Source: JBBQWZ01 sp038210135
GTDB lineage: Bacteria; Acidobacteriota; Terriglobia; Bryobacterales; Bryobacteraceae
Assembly: GCA_038210135.1 (NCBI GenBank)
Contig: JBBQWZ010000009.1
Coordinates: 1 to 64,000, forward strand
Length of the DNA stretch: 64,000 nt
Reading direction: 5' to 3'
Shown here in pieces: positions 1-8,224 of this stretch (position 1 is the first letter of the stretch; each line of letters begins with the position of its first letter). Position numbers and translations under genes: made by a program. A model generated the notes under the pieces. The model saw only the letters and a list, made by a program, of their open reading frames with translations, was not told the origin of the DNA and did not search any database.

Positions 1-233
1 CCGCATCGCCAAACTCAGCGCTTGATCGCTACCAAACGCCCGACCCCGGAGCGCTGTGGAAATGCCGGGCCGTGGACGTCCGTGGAAAACCGCCATCGCC
101 AGCGATGGGCGCTCCGCGCCGGTTTCCCACCGCCGCCCACCTCCCTTGGAAAACGCTCCCGCGTTTCCCACATTCCCACAGCGCCTACGATTGCTTCTTT
201 CCTCAAACAAAAAAGAAAGACTCCAGCCTCACC

Positions 234-327
234 CACCCTCAACGCCCCGCTTCAGGCTCATCCTTCGATGAGAAAATGCTCACCCTCAACGCCCCGCTTC
301 AGGCTCATCCTTCGATGAGAAAATGCT
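234..327. repeat. Exact tandem duplication, 2 x 47 bp
   Basis: Positions 234-280 and 281-327 are identical 47-bp units joined head to tail. Both begin CACCCTCAACGCCCCGCTTC and end GAGAAAATGCT. The absence of any mismatch suggests a recent slippage or duplication event, or an assembly artefact. Confidence 0.9.
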
Positions 328-330
328 GGT

Positions 331-360
331 CGCTCCCTCACGGTCGCGGTTCGGTGCCGG
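331..360 (+). repeat. Dispersed intergenic repeat A, copy 1 (truncated)
   Basis: The core starts CGCTCCCTCACGG and continues TCGCGGTTCGGTG. The same core is found at 3344-3373 and 14280-14309. Unlike the other two copies, this one is not followed by the GC-rich 8-bp hairpin. Confidence 0.8.
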
Positions 361-489
361 GGAGTTGGGGGGCCCGACCGCACGAGGCGGTGTGAAATTA
401 CAGTTCCCGTCGCTTACGCTCCGGGTTCAATCCGATGCGGGGCAATTCGTAAGCGCGCCCTCGGTCGCGCCTCGAGGAGGTTGCGCTTG

Positions 490-1893
490 CTAGCGGAACT
501 TAATCGAGGTGGTCATCTGTTCGAAGATGGGCTCGATCTTTTGATAGCGGGATTTCGGAGCGAAAAAGACGATGTAGAAGAGGCCTTCGGGGCGCGCGAC
601 GGTTAACAGGATGTCGGTTTCCTGATCGCCTTGATAGGGCGACTGCGAAGACAGCGGCGTGAGCAGCGCGGGCTGGCCGTCGATGGTCGCGCTACGGCTT
701 TCGCCGGCGCGTGTCATTCCTGCGCCGCCTTGCAATTGCTGAATGAGGCGCCTGGTATCATTCGCGAGATCGGCGCGGCCCGAGACCTGGAAGAGGTTGG
801 CTTGCGCTCCGTAGCCGTAGGCGGTTCCGTTGTCGGTGGCGAAGACGGATTCGCGCGGCGCGAAGGTGATGCTGCGCTGACGGGTGGCTTCGAAGATCTG
901 CCACTCCCGCGGATAGCCGATGCGGAAGGCTTGCGCGTCGTAGGTCTGGAAGTTCTTTGAGAGGCGGAGGTCTTGCGGCGCGGGTCCGACGGGTGTGGTT
1001 GGAGCGGGAGTCGGAATTCCCTGCCCGATCTCGCGGCGGCGGGGCGTGCCGAGCGCGGGTAATGCGGCAACGCTCGCCTTAATTTTAGCGAGTTCGGCGG
1101 GATTGCCGTCGTCGAATTGACGCGGTGTGAACGCGTGCGCCTGCTGCTCGACGGCCTTCACGCGGTTCTCGGGATTTGGATGGTCGGAGAGGAATTCGGT
1201 GAACTGATTCTGCTTGCCGGCTTGCGATTCGAGCTTGGCGAAGAAGCGGGCCATCTGCATGGGATCGTAGCCGGCGTCGTACATGATGCGGGCTCCGTTC
1301 AAGTCGGCGTCGCGCTCGGCGCTTCTTGAAAACGACAGCAGAACGGAACCGGCGGCGAGATGGATACCGAGTTCCGTAAGGCGGCCCCAGATTCCGTCGC
1401 CCCCGAGGAGTCCGGCGGCGATCATGGCGGGGATGCGGATCAGGTTCGCCTTCGACATCTGGCTGGTGCCATGGCGCAGAGCGACGTGCGACATTTCGTG
1501 GGCGAAGACGGCGGCCATTTGCGCTTCGTTTTCGGCGCTGGTGATGAGGCCGGTAAACACGAACATGGGCCCGCCGGGGAGGGCGAAGGCGTTCACGTTT
1601 TTGTCGTAGACGACCTGCATGCGATAGGGATAAGAGGCTCCGTCGGCGGCAGGGGAGCGGGCGAGGCGGGCGAGGATGCGGTTGCAGTAGTCCTCGAGCG
1701 GCTGATTATTGACGACGGCGCGGGTCTGGCGAATCTGAGTGGCGGCTTCGCGGCCAAGCTGGATGTCCTGCTGCTTCGAGAAGAAGTTCCAACCGGGTGT
1801 CGGCTGGATGGGCTTTTCGGCGAGGAGGGTGGAGGCGAGGGCGACGAGCGCGACCCCCGAGCGCAAGAGATTACGGTTATACAACATGTACAT
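490..1893 (-). CDS. Exported M48-family zinc metalloprotease
   Basis: About 467 aa. It begins with a hydrophobic signal-like segment (residues 8-25). A typical M48 catalytic block follows: HEMSH (132-136) supplies two zinc ligands and the catalytic glutamate, and E193 in SAERDADLNG supplies the third ligand. The fold matches BepA/LoiP-like peptidases, which in other bacteria degrade or check misfolded envelope proteins. The C-terminal third (after about residue 300) is a separate domain without a name I recognise. Start: the frame is open further upstream to 2088, but that part runs antisense through ilvE. ATG 1893 (or 1887) gives a proper signal peptide, so I chose 1893. The gene is divergent from ilvE with only 27 bp between starts. 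Confidence 0.88.
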   Translation of the reverse strand: MYMLYNRNLLRSGVALVALASTLLAEKPIQPTPGWNFFSKQQDIQLGREAATQIRQTRAVVNNQPLEDYCNRILARLARSPAADGASYPYRMQVVYDKNVNAFALPGGPMFVFTGLITSAENEAQMAAVFAHEMSHVALRHGTSQMSKANLIRIPAMIAAGLLGGDGIWGRLTELGIHLAAGSVLLSFSRSAERDADLNGARIMYDAGYDPMQMARFFAKLESQAGKQNQFTEFLSDHPNPENRVKAVEQQAHAFTPRQFDDGNPAELAKIKASVAALPALGTPRRREIGQGIPTPAPTTPVGPAPQDLRLSKNFQTYDAQAFRIGYPREWQIFEATRQRSITFAPRESVFATDNGTAYGYGAQANLFQVSGRADLANDTRRLIQQLQGGAGMTRAGESRSATIDGQPALLTPLSSQSPYQGDQETDILLTVARPEGLFYIVFFAPKSRYQKIEPIFEQMTTSIKFR

Positions 1894-1908
1894 TGCGGGG
1901 TTACGCAC

Positions 1909-1914
1909 TATAAT
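1909..1914 (+). promoter_or_regulatory. Perfect -10 box (TATAAT) giving a leaderless ilvE mRNA
   Basis: TATAAT ends 6 nt before the ilvE ATG at 1921. A transcript initiated 7 nt downstream of a -10 would start at the A of the ATG, so no ribosome binding site can be present. The spacer reads TGTCAC. No clear -35 is visible. Confidence 0.7.
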
Positions 1915-1920
1915 TGTCAC

Positions 1921-2859
1921 ATGTTCACGCCCACCGAAAAAATCTGGCATAACGGCAAGTTGATCGATTGGAAGGACGCGACCATCCACGTGATGTCGCA
2001 CGTGGTCCATTACGGATCGAGCGTATTTGAAGGCATTCGCTGCTATTCGACACCGGCGGGTCCGGCTATTTTTCGGGCGCGCGAACATGCGCGGCGGCTA
2101 ACCGATTCGGCCAAGATCTACCGCATGGACTTGAAGTACACGGTGGACGAGCTGGTGGACGGGATGTGCGACGTGATCCGGGCCAATAAGATGGACTCCT
2201 GCTATCTGCGTCCGGTGGTGATCCGCGGATATGGCAATCCGGGCGTGCTGGGGCTGTCGAATCCGATCGAGAGCTACATCGCGTGCTGGGAATGGGGCAA
2301 GTATCTGGGCGAGGAAGGCCTGTCGTCGGGCATCGACGTTTGTGTTTCGAGCTGGACTCGCATTGCTCCGAACACGCTGCCGGCGATGGCCAAGGCGGGT
2401 GCGAACTACATGAACTCGCAGCTGATCCGGATGGAGGCGCACCTCAACGGATTCGCCGAGGGGATCGCGCTCGACACGAACGGCTTCATCAGCGAAGGCT
2501 CGGGCGAGAACATCTTCGTCGTGCGTGACGGCAAGATCGTTACGCCGCCCCTTGGCGCGTCGGTGCTGCCGGGAATCACGCGCGATTCCATCATGACGCT
2601 GGCGAAGGAGATGGGCTATACGGTGATCGAGTCGCTGATCCCACGCGAGATGCTGTACGTCGCGGACGAGGTGTTTTTCGTGGGCACGGCGGCGGAGGTG
2701 ACTCCGATCCGGACGGTGGACAAGATTCAGATCGGCGCGGGCAAGCGCGGTCCGGTGACGGAACAATTGCAGAAGGCGTTTTTCGATATCGTCGAAGGCA
2801 AAGTGGCGGACCGGTTTGGCTGGCTGACGGCGGTTGATGTTCCGGTAGCGGCGAAATAA
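1921..2859 (+). CDS. ilvE: Branched-chain amino-acid aminotransferase
   Basis: 312 aa, the usual length for class IV PLP aminotransferases. It transfers an amino group between glutamate and the keto acids of leucine, isoleucine and valine, in the cytoplasm. The PLP lysine is K158 in AKAGANYMNS. Other family blocks are the N-terminal HYGSSVFEGIR and the SGENIFVV/GITRDSI segment. The start is fixed by the -10 box only 6 nt upstream, and the longer frame back to 1360 is antisense to the protease gene. The stop codon overlaps the ATG of the RidA gene by one base (TAATG), so the two are translationally coupled. Confidence 0.95.
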   Translation: MFTPTEKIWHNGKLIDWKDATIHVMSHVVHYGSSVFEGIRCYSTPAGPAIFRAREHARRLTDSAKIYRMDLKYTVDELVDGMCDVIRANKMDSCYLRPVVIRGYGNPGVLGLSNPIESYIACWEWGKYLGEEGLSSGIDVCVSSWTRIAPNTLPAMAKAGANYMNSQLIRMEAHLNGFAEGIALDTNGFISEGSGENIFVVRDGKIVTPPLGASVLPGITRDSIMTLAKEMGYTVIESLIPREMLYVADEVFFVGTAAEVTPIRTVDKIQIGAGKRGPVTEQLQKAFFDIVEGKVADRFGWLTAVDVPVAAK

Positions 2860-3224
2860 TGGCAGATATTATCCGGCACGGAATTCGCGAACCGAAGGAC
2901 GGGATGCCGTGCATCAGCCGCGTTGTCGAGCATGGCGGCGTGGTGTATGTCGCGGGCATCACGCCGGATCCGGAAGGCGATATCAAGACGCAGACGGCGC
3001 AGGTGCTGGAGCGGATCGACGCCGCATTGGCGCTGGCGGGTACGGACAAATCGAAGCTGTTGAAGGCGGAGATCTGGATCACGAACATGCTGCTGTTCGC
3101 GGACATGAATTCGGTTTGGAATTCGTGGGTGGATCAGAAAAATCCGCCGGTGCGGGCTTGCGTGCGGGCGGATATGTACCGGCCGGAGATCCTGGTCGAG
3201 ATCATGGTGACGGCGGCGAAGTAG
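2859..3224 (+). CDS. RidA/YjgF family imine deaminase
   Basis: 121 aa, typical RidA length. The family hydrolyses reactive enamine/imine intermediates such as 2-aminoacrylate, which otherwise inactivate PLP enzymes. The signature arginine is R103 in ACVRADMYRPEILVEI, and the GGVVYVAGITPDPEGD segment fits the substrate pocket. It overlaps ilvE by one base. Established work in enteric bacteria shows RidA protects IlvE and other PLP enzymes, so the overlap makes functional sense. Which RidA subgroup it belongs to cannot be settled by eye. Confidence 0.9.
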   Translation: MADIIRHGIREPKDGMPCISRVVEHGGVVYVAGITPDPEGDIKTQTAQVLERIDAALALAGTDKSKLLKAEIWITNMLLFADMNSVWNSWVDQKNPPVRACVRADMYRPEILVEIMVTAAK

Positions 3225-3343
3225 GGATCGCTTGCGGCGTGCTCCTGCAGATTGAAGAGCACTTACTGCGCGGCACATTCGTGCCGCTTCGTACGCGGCC
3301 TCTATGCTGTGGTTGGTGTCTCGAGTCCGTGAGCCAAGAAGTC

Positions 3344-3406
3344 CGCTCCCTGACGGTCGCGGTTCGGTGCTGGAGAAGTACGGAATCCCCGCACCGACGT
3401 GCGGGG
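3344..3406 (+). repeat. Dispersed repeat A, copy 2, with hairpin
   Basis: The core at 3344-3373 (CGCTCCCTGACGG then TCGCGGTTCGGTG) is followed by GGAATC and a perfect 8-bp stem: CCCCGCAC (3387-3394), loop CGAC, GTGCGGGG (3399-3406). Copy 3 at 14280 has the same layout, but with C-G in place of the A-T pair in the stem. Confidence 0.85.
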
Positions 3407-3570
3407 TTCAAGGCCAGGCAGGCGTGGTTCTTGTGTGGAGACGTGCCGAACCACTTGCGAGGGTTTCGGAGGATCGCGGTGAGCGATTCGGCGGGTTGCT
3501 GAATTCGGACTCGGAGGAAGTCCTATCAGCGGCAGCCTCGTTGCAAGGTGCCGATGGGCTCATTCATGCG

Positions 3571-3730
3571 CAGGTCGGAGACCTATGCCACTTTGCTTTG
3601 CGCAGGTCGGAGACCTATGCCCCTTTGCTTTGCACAGGTCGGAGACCTATGCCCCTTTGCTTTGCACAGGTCGGAGACCTATGCCACTTTGCTTTGCACA
3701 GGTCGGAGACCTATGCCACTTTGGCTTCTT
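3571..3730 (+). repeat. Repeat B array: five 32-bp units
   Basis: Units begin CAGGTCGGAGACCTATGCC at 3571, 3603, 3635, 3667 and 3699, an exact 32-bp period. Each unit carries a short dyad (AGGTC GGA GACCT). Differences between units are single C/A changes, and the last unit diverges after 3722. There are no unique spacers, so this is not CRISPR. A related array with AGGCC GGA GGCCT dyads sits at 61721-61859. Confidence 0.92.
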
Positions 3731-3935
3731 GTTGATCCGCGAGTGCGCCCTCCAGAATTCACCTCCCCCGAGACTGAACCACCGGAGGACGCTCCCGCGT
3801 AATCTGCATCGTTTGTACCAGGAACACGTAGGCACTACTAGCGGAAACGTGCGATATTCACAAGCGGTTCTCACGGCGATTGAACAGGTTGCACATGGTC
3901 GTCTGTGAGTAAACTGTGGATAAAACGGATACCTC

Positions 3936-5084
3936 ATGAAATGTCGCGGATTGGATGTACGTACCGGAGCGGTACTCGAAATTACGGGGAGCGCGGTGAT
4001 CGAGCAGGTGGAAGAATTGATCGGCGCAGACCCGGCCGGACTTCCGCTGATTGCGCCGGGATTCATTGATATTCAGATCAACGGATTCGCCGGAGCGGAT
4101 TATTGTTCGCCGGTGGAATCGATGGAAGCGATCGCGCGATCGCTGCACGCGCAGTTCTCCTGCGGCGTTTCGCGGTGCTTTCCGACGGTGATTACGGGGT
4201 CGCCGGAGAACATGCTGGGAGCGATCGCGAATCTGCGGCGCGCGAAGGAATCGCTGGCGGAGGGTCTGGCGATGGAGGGCTTCCATATCGAAGGGCCACA
4301 CATTTCGCCCGACGACGGTCCGCGCGGAGCGCATCCGCGGCAGTGGGTTCGCGAGCCCGACATCGAGGAATTCAAGCGCTGGCAGGATGCGGCATACGGC
4401 GGGATCAAGCTGATCACGCTGTCGCCCGAGTGGCCTGGAGCGGCGCGCTACATCGAGCACATCGTGAGCGAAGGCGTGGTTGCGAGCATCGGACACACGA
4501 AAGCGAATGCCGAACAGATTCAGGATTGCGTTCGGGCGGGCGCGACGCTATCCACGCACCTGGGAAACGGCGTCCATCGGGAGTTGCCGCGGCATCCGAA
4601 TTACTTGTGGGATCAATTGGCGGAGGACCGGCTGAACGCCAGCTTTATCGTGGACGGGATTCATTTGGGCCCCGCGTTCTTGAAGGTAGCGCTGCGCGCA
4701 AAGGGCATCGAGCGGAGCGTGCTGGTGACGGACGCGGTGATGCCGGCGATGTGCGCCCCAGGGCCGTATACATTGGGCGAAGTCGATGTGGAACTATTGC
4801 CGGACGATAGCGTGGTGATGCGGGGCGGAACGCGATTGGCAGGTTCGTCGCTGCGCATGGATCGCGGCGTCACGAAGTTGATGCAAATCGCGGGCTTGTC
4901 GCTGATCGAAGCGTTGGCGATGGCGACGGTGAATCCGGCGCGGGTGGGACGAGTGAGCGGGCGGTTGCGTGGGTTGAATCCAGGGGACCGTGCGGATTTC
5001 GTGCTGTTCGATTTCGATGCGGCGGCGCGGTCGATTGTGGTCAAGGAGACTTGGATGAGCGGCGAAAGGGTGTACGCGGCGTGA
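3936..5084 (+). CDS. nagA: N-acetylglucosamine-6-phosphate deacetylase
   Basis: 382 aa, normal NagA length. It removes acetate from GlcNAc-6-phosphate in amino-sugar catabolism and cell-wall recycling, in the cytoplasm. Amidohydrolase-fold landmarks are GFIDIQINGFAG (43-53), metal ligand E119 in GFHIEGPH, H187 in SIGHTKA, H208 in STHLGNGVH, and catalytic D266 in VLVTDAV. The C-terminal GDRADFVLFD strand is typical of the family. ATG 3936 places the first strand correctly. The gene stands alone, so no nagB or transporter is nearby. Confidence 0.93.
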   Translation: MKCRGLDVRTGAVLEITGSAVIEQVEELIGADPAGLPLIAPGFIDIQINGFAGADYCSPVESMEAIARSLHAQFSCGVSRCFPTVITGSPENMLGAIANLRRAKESLAEGLAMEGFHIEGPHISPDDGPRGAHPRQWVREPDIEEFKRWQDAAYGGIKLITLSPEWPGAARYIEHIVSEGVVASIGHTKANAEQIQDCVRAGATLSTHLGNGVHRELPRHPNYLWDQLAEDRLNASFIVDGIHLGPAFLKVALRAKGIERSVLVTDAVMPAMCAPGPYTLGEVDVELLPDDSVVMRGGTRLAGSSLRMDRGVTKLMQIAGLSLIEALAMATVNPARVGRVSGRLRGLNPGDRADFVLFDFDAAARSIVVKETWMSGERVYAA

Positions 5085-5186
5085 GGTTCATGATAGGGAT
5101 TATGCACCGCTGGGGCGGAATTTTGCGGCAGGATGAACGACTGCCGATCTGGGTGCTCGCGAATTCGTCTTGCGGGCCCGCCGGTG

Positions 5187-5192
5187 TACACT
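5187..5192 (+). promoter_or_regulatory. -10 box (TACACT) of the tRNA-Arg gene
   Basis: TACACT lies 8 nt before the first base of the tRNA, which is good spacing for transcription starting at or just before the mature 5' end. No convincing -35 could be assigned. Confidence 0.5.
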
Positions 5193-5200
5193 AGAGGAAC

Positions 5201-5277
5201 GCGCCCGTAGCTCAGATGGATAGAGCGTTTGCCTCCGAAGCAAAAGGTCGGTGGTTCGAATCCACTCGGGCGTACCA
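5201..5277 (+). tRNA. tRNA-Arg, anticodon CCG
   Basis: Cloverleaf built by eye. The acceptor stem pairs GCGCCCG (5201-5207) with CGGGCGT (5267-5273), with one G-U at the end. The anticodon stem TTTGC/GCAAA encloses loop CTCCGAA with anticodon CCG at 5235-5237. The T arm has GTGGTTCGAATCCAC, the discriminator is A, and CCA is encoded (5275-5277). It reads CGG codons. No integrase or direct repeat of its 3' end is seen nearby, so there is no sign that it serves as an integration site. Confidence 0.95.
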
Positions 5278-5445
5278 CTTCCCTTCCCATCGTTCTGCTC
5301 GACGAAGCAGTCCGTTCACTTCGCTAGCGGTTCTGATGCTGCGCCTTGCTTTGTCTCGCTTGGTACACCCGAGATCGTCGTGTCGTATCGAAAACCGCAA
5401 CCACGCCTATCGAGTCGAAGGCTGCGACACTTGATCGCCGACGCG

Positions 5446-5943
5446 CTAGGCAAGGGGGACAGCCCACCGGGTGACTCGGCGATTCGTGGCGTTATGCAGG
5501 CGGCTTCTGGCAGCTTGGCGCGCGCGCGTGAGGCGGATTCGGACGGCTGTCTCGCTGACCCCGACTGCACGCGCGATTTCGCTGGTCGTCAAACCTTGCA
5601 ACTGGTGGGTGAGAAGCGCGCGATCGGAGGCTCCGCAGCAGTCGAGCACCTGGGCGATGTCGATGGCCGCGACGTTGAGCGGCGTGCCAGCGAATTCATC
5701 GACAAGCGGCTGGTTGCGCCCGGCTTTGCGCGCGGCGCGGCGGTACATGTGGAGCGCGATGGTGTTGACCCAGGTCCGAATGACGGCCTCGTTCCGCAGT
5801 TGATCGCGGCTTTCCCAGCCTTTTACCCAGGCGGCTTGCGCCGTCTCCTCGGCTGAATCTGGCGGGACACCTCTCGAAGCGAGGAATTTGACGGTGGGTT
5901 TGAAGCCGGAAACGTAGGCCCGGCCGAAATCATTTCGCGTCAT
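5446..5943 (-). CDS. Small RNA polymerase sigma factor (ECF-like)
   Basis: 165 aa. The N-terminal half resembles sigma region 2 (DSAEETAQAAWVKGWES, then RTWVNTIALHMYRR). The C-terminal half is a clear region 4 helix-turn-helix (LTTSEIARAVGVSETAVRIRLTRARQAAR, about 118-147). It would direct polymerase to its own promoter class. No anti-sigma factor gene adjoins it. A GGAG lies about 13 nt before the ATG at 5943, a little far for a strong binding site. The ending past residue 150 (HNATNRRVTRWAVPLA) is unusual. The fold assignment is secure, but the subgroup is not. Confidence 0.8.
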   Translation of the reverse strand: MTRNDFGRAYVSGFKPTVKFLASRGVPPDSAEETAQAAWVKGWESRDQLRNEAVIRTWVNTIALHMYRRAARKAGRNQPLVDEFAGTPLNVAAIDIAQVLDCCGASDRALLTHQLQGLTTSEIARAVGVSETAVRIRLTRARQAARSRLHNATNRRVTRWAVPLA

Positions 5944-6443
5944 CTTACGACAAGACTCCTTGCACGTACTAGAGGCAATCGAAAGGCCGAAATGTAGGTA
6001 AGCTTACAGCGTGTAAGAAGGCAAGAATGGGCGCAGCTGGAGGGCCGAATCCTTCAAAATCAGACACGCTTTGTCCACTCGGGTAAGGAAATGCCAACCA
6101 GCCGGATGGTGCCTCCAGCGGCGACGGAAGAATTCGCCGTCGCCGGTGCACAGTTTTCCGGAAGCGGTAATTGATTCGCGGCAATCTATGCGCCTGGAGA
6201 TGATTTCGCTGGTGGGGCGAAAGCCGGAAAAGCAGCTTCTAAATTATGGTAGGTTCAATACTTAGGAGCGGCTTGGGTTCGTTTCGCACGGGATCGCTGT
6301 TGCATTGCGGAGCGCGGGAGAACACATCGGTGCCGGGTCAGAAAGTGCTCGCTCGATGACCTGTTTTTCACCTCGAATGCGCGGTAACAGTCAGAGAACG
6401 GGCGCAACATTTGGTCCGCAAATGCGATCGTACTAGTATATAG
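5944..6443. other. 500-bp intergenic region, no gene seen
   Basis: The stretch lies between the divergent sigma factor and the propeller gene. It contains no frame with plausible protein character, no tRNA and no clear hairpin. AT-rich sequence TACTAGTATATAG directly precedes the ATG at 6444 and is the likely promoter of that gene. Confidence 0.55.
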
Positions 6444-8207
6444 ATGACTACTGAAACGGCAAAGTTGGAATCCGCCGGCTTACGGGTGAAACGAAGCCGG
6501 AGGCTGGCTGCTCTGGCGGTTCTTGCTGGATACGGCCTCGGCGCGAACGGACAGACAATCTGGACCGGGCATTACGATAATTTCCGGACCGGCGCGAATA
6601 CCAATGAGACGCGACTGACTCCGGACAACGTCCGGCCGAAGGTATTCGGAAAGCTGGCGAGCTTGCCGGTATCGGGATGCGTGTTCGCGCAGCCGCTGCT
6701 GGCGACCGGCGTCGGGACGACAGACGGCGTGACGCGCAACGTCGTTTATATCGCCACCAGCACCAACCGGGTATTCGCGTTCGACGCCGACAATTACACT
6801 CCGATTTTTGACGCCAGTTTCGGGACGGCGCCGCAGGCGACAGATTTCGCCATCAACGGCGATTATCACGACTTTCCCGATTGCGAGGTGGGCGACGGGG
6901 ACGGCACGATCGGGATCATCGGAACGCCGGTGATCGATTTGGCGTCGAGTTCCATGTTCTTTGTCGCCAACACCGTGGATGGGCCGGACGGCGCGAAGCA
7001 ATATCATCAGATTCTGCATCGCATCAGCCTGGTGACGGGAGCCGATGTGGTTCCGGCGGTCGAAATCCGCGGGTTCTTGAACGGTGTGCTTTTCGAACCG
7101 TTCTATCATTTGCAGCGGGCGGCGCTGCTACTGTTAAACGGGCACATCTACATTCCGTTCGCATCGCACCAGGATTCGTCGCCCTATCACGGCTGGCTTT
7201 TTGTGTACGACACGGAATTGAATTCCTGGGGACTGCACAATTACTCACCGGTAAAATCCGGAGCCGGCATCTGGCAATCGGGCGGCGGGATCGCGAGCGA
7301 TGGCACGTCGCTGTTCTTTACGACCGGCAATCTGGCGGAAGATGTGACGACGAGCGAGGATCTTTCGGACAGCATTCTGAAGGTCGATACGAAGACTCTG
7401 GCGGTCAACGCGCGGGCCAGTTTTCCGACCGAAGCCACGAAATGGGATCAGAATTTCGATCTGGATCTCGGATCCAGCCGCGCGATTGTGATTCCGGAAT
7501 CCGGCAACGTCATTTCAGGGAGCAAATACGGCGACGCGTTTCTGCTGAGGCAGGGCGACATGCAGGTTGCGAACCGGTTCCAGGTCGCCGCTCGCCATAG
7601 CGACGGCTTCGACTGGACGGGAATCTACAACGGGCTGGCTTACTGGAACGGAACAATCTACGCGTGGCCGGGCGGAGGCGGATTCGTGTGGGGCGACGAT
7701 CCCGCGGAACCGCACTGGCCAACGGATACGCTGAAGGCGTTTTCGGTAGACCCGGAATCGCTAGCGACGACGCTGGTGGCAAACGGTCAGTCCGATGGAC
7801 TGGGCGCGGGATACCAGGGCGCAAACATTGTCATTTCGGCGAATGGAAACGATGCGGCCACGGGGATTGTGTGGGCGGCCGTGCCCGAATGGAACCGGAA
7901 GAATCTGCAACCGGGATCGCTGCACGCCTATCGCGCGAGCGGATTCACGGACGGCGTATTCGAGGAATTGTGGAATAATTACGATCCGGAGGATCCGGAT
8001 CTAGGGGCGGGATTCGCGAAGTTCAACCAGCCGCTGGTCGCGAACGGGACGGTGTTTTTGCCGACGTTCTCAAACAAAGTGTTGGTGTACGGGCTGCTTC
8101 CGGCGGCGCTTCCACCGGATCCGCCAACGCGTCCGGGACCACGGATCCGCATGCCGCAGAATCAGTCGCGGCAGAAGCCGGCGAGCCGCAGTATAATCGC
8201 GAGGTAG
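6444..8207 (+). CDS. Exported PQQ-like beta-propeller protein
   Basis: 587 aa. The N-terminus has a basic stretch then a hydrophobic core (about 20-36, RRLAALAVLAGYGLGANG), consistent with export. The body carries repeated propeller-type motifs (VVYIATSTNRVFAFDADN, LFVYDTE, ILKVDTKTLAV, LLANGTVFLPTFSNKVLVYGL). These are typical of PQQ/WD-like eight-bladed propellers that Acidobacteria encode in large numbers. I do not see the adjacent cysteine pair or catalytic aspartate block of true quinoprotein dehydrogenases, so an enzyme function is unproven. The last 30 residues are proline- and arginine-rich and look disordered. ATG 6444 is chosen because TACTAG ends 7 nt before it. Confidence 0.75.
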   Translation: MTTETAKLESAGLRVKRSRRLAALAVLAGYGLGANGQTIWTGHYDNFRTGANTNETRLTPDNVRPKVFGKLASLPVSGCVFAQPLLATGVGTTDGVTRNVVYIATSTNRVFAFDADNYTPIFDASFGTAPQATDFAINGDYHDFPDCEVGDGDGTIGIIGTPVIDLASSSMFFVANTVDGPDGAKQYHQILHRISLVTGADVVPAVEIRGFLNGVLFEPFYHLQRAALLLLNGHIYIPFASHQDSSPYHGWLFVYDTELNSWGLHNYSPVKSGAGIWQSGGGIASDGTSLFFTTGNLAEDVTTSEDLSDSILKVDTKTLAVNARASFPTEATKWDQNFDLDLGSSRAIVIPESGNVISGSKYGDAFLLRQGDMQVANRFQVAARHSDGFDWTGIYNGLAYWNGTIYAWPGGGGFVWGDDPAEPHWPTDTLKAFSVDPESLATTLVANGQSDGLGAGYQGANIVISANGNDAATGIVWAAVPEWNRKNLQPGSLHAYRASGFTDGVFEELWNNYDPEDPDLGAGFAKFNQPLVANGTVFLPTFSNKVLVYGLLPAALPPDPPTRPGPRIRMPQNQSRQKPASRSIIAR

Positions 8208-8224
8208 CGTCGGCTACTTTCACC

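Larger units (their letters stand above)
1..489. other. Intergenic region with repeats, no gene
   Basis: No convincing coding frame was found; the short open frames here overlap in every frame and resemble nothing. The stretch holds two exact head-to-tail copies of a 47-bp sequence (234-327), followed directly by a copy of a dispersed repeat (331-360) that recurs at 3344 and 14280. It lies 3' of the minus-strand M48 protease gene, so any transcript leaving that gene runs through it. Confidence 0.7.
3225..3935. other. 711-bp intergenic region rich in repeats
   Basis: No gene is supported. It holds dispersed repeat A with its hairpin (3344-3406) and a five-unit array of repeat B (3571-3730). 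Short plus-strand frames through the array merely translate the repeat in three phases. The last 100 bp before nagA have AT-rich patches (TAAACT, GATAAA) that could serve a promoter, but nothing stands out. Confidence 0.7.

Noticed and set aside
1..489. Short frames at the window edge
   Set aside because: Several overlap in different phases, cross the exact 47-bp duplication and have Pro/Arg/Ser-rich composition.
1360..1920. N-terminal extension of ilvE
   Set aside because: It is antisense to the conserved M48 protease, and the -10 box fixes the start at 1921.
3571..3730. CRISPR-like array
   Set aside because: The units repeat in full with no unique spacers, the dyad is too short, and no cas genes are present. 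Called a tandem repeat instead.
3548..3908. Protein frames through repeat B
   Set aside because: All three frames are open because the 32-bp unit lacks stops; the products are just repeat translations in shifted phase.
5201..6443. Genomic island at the tRNA gene
   Set aside because: No integrase, no repeat of the tRNA 3' end, and ordinary base composition in the flanking genes.
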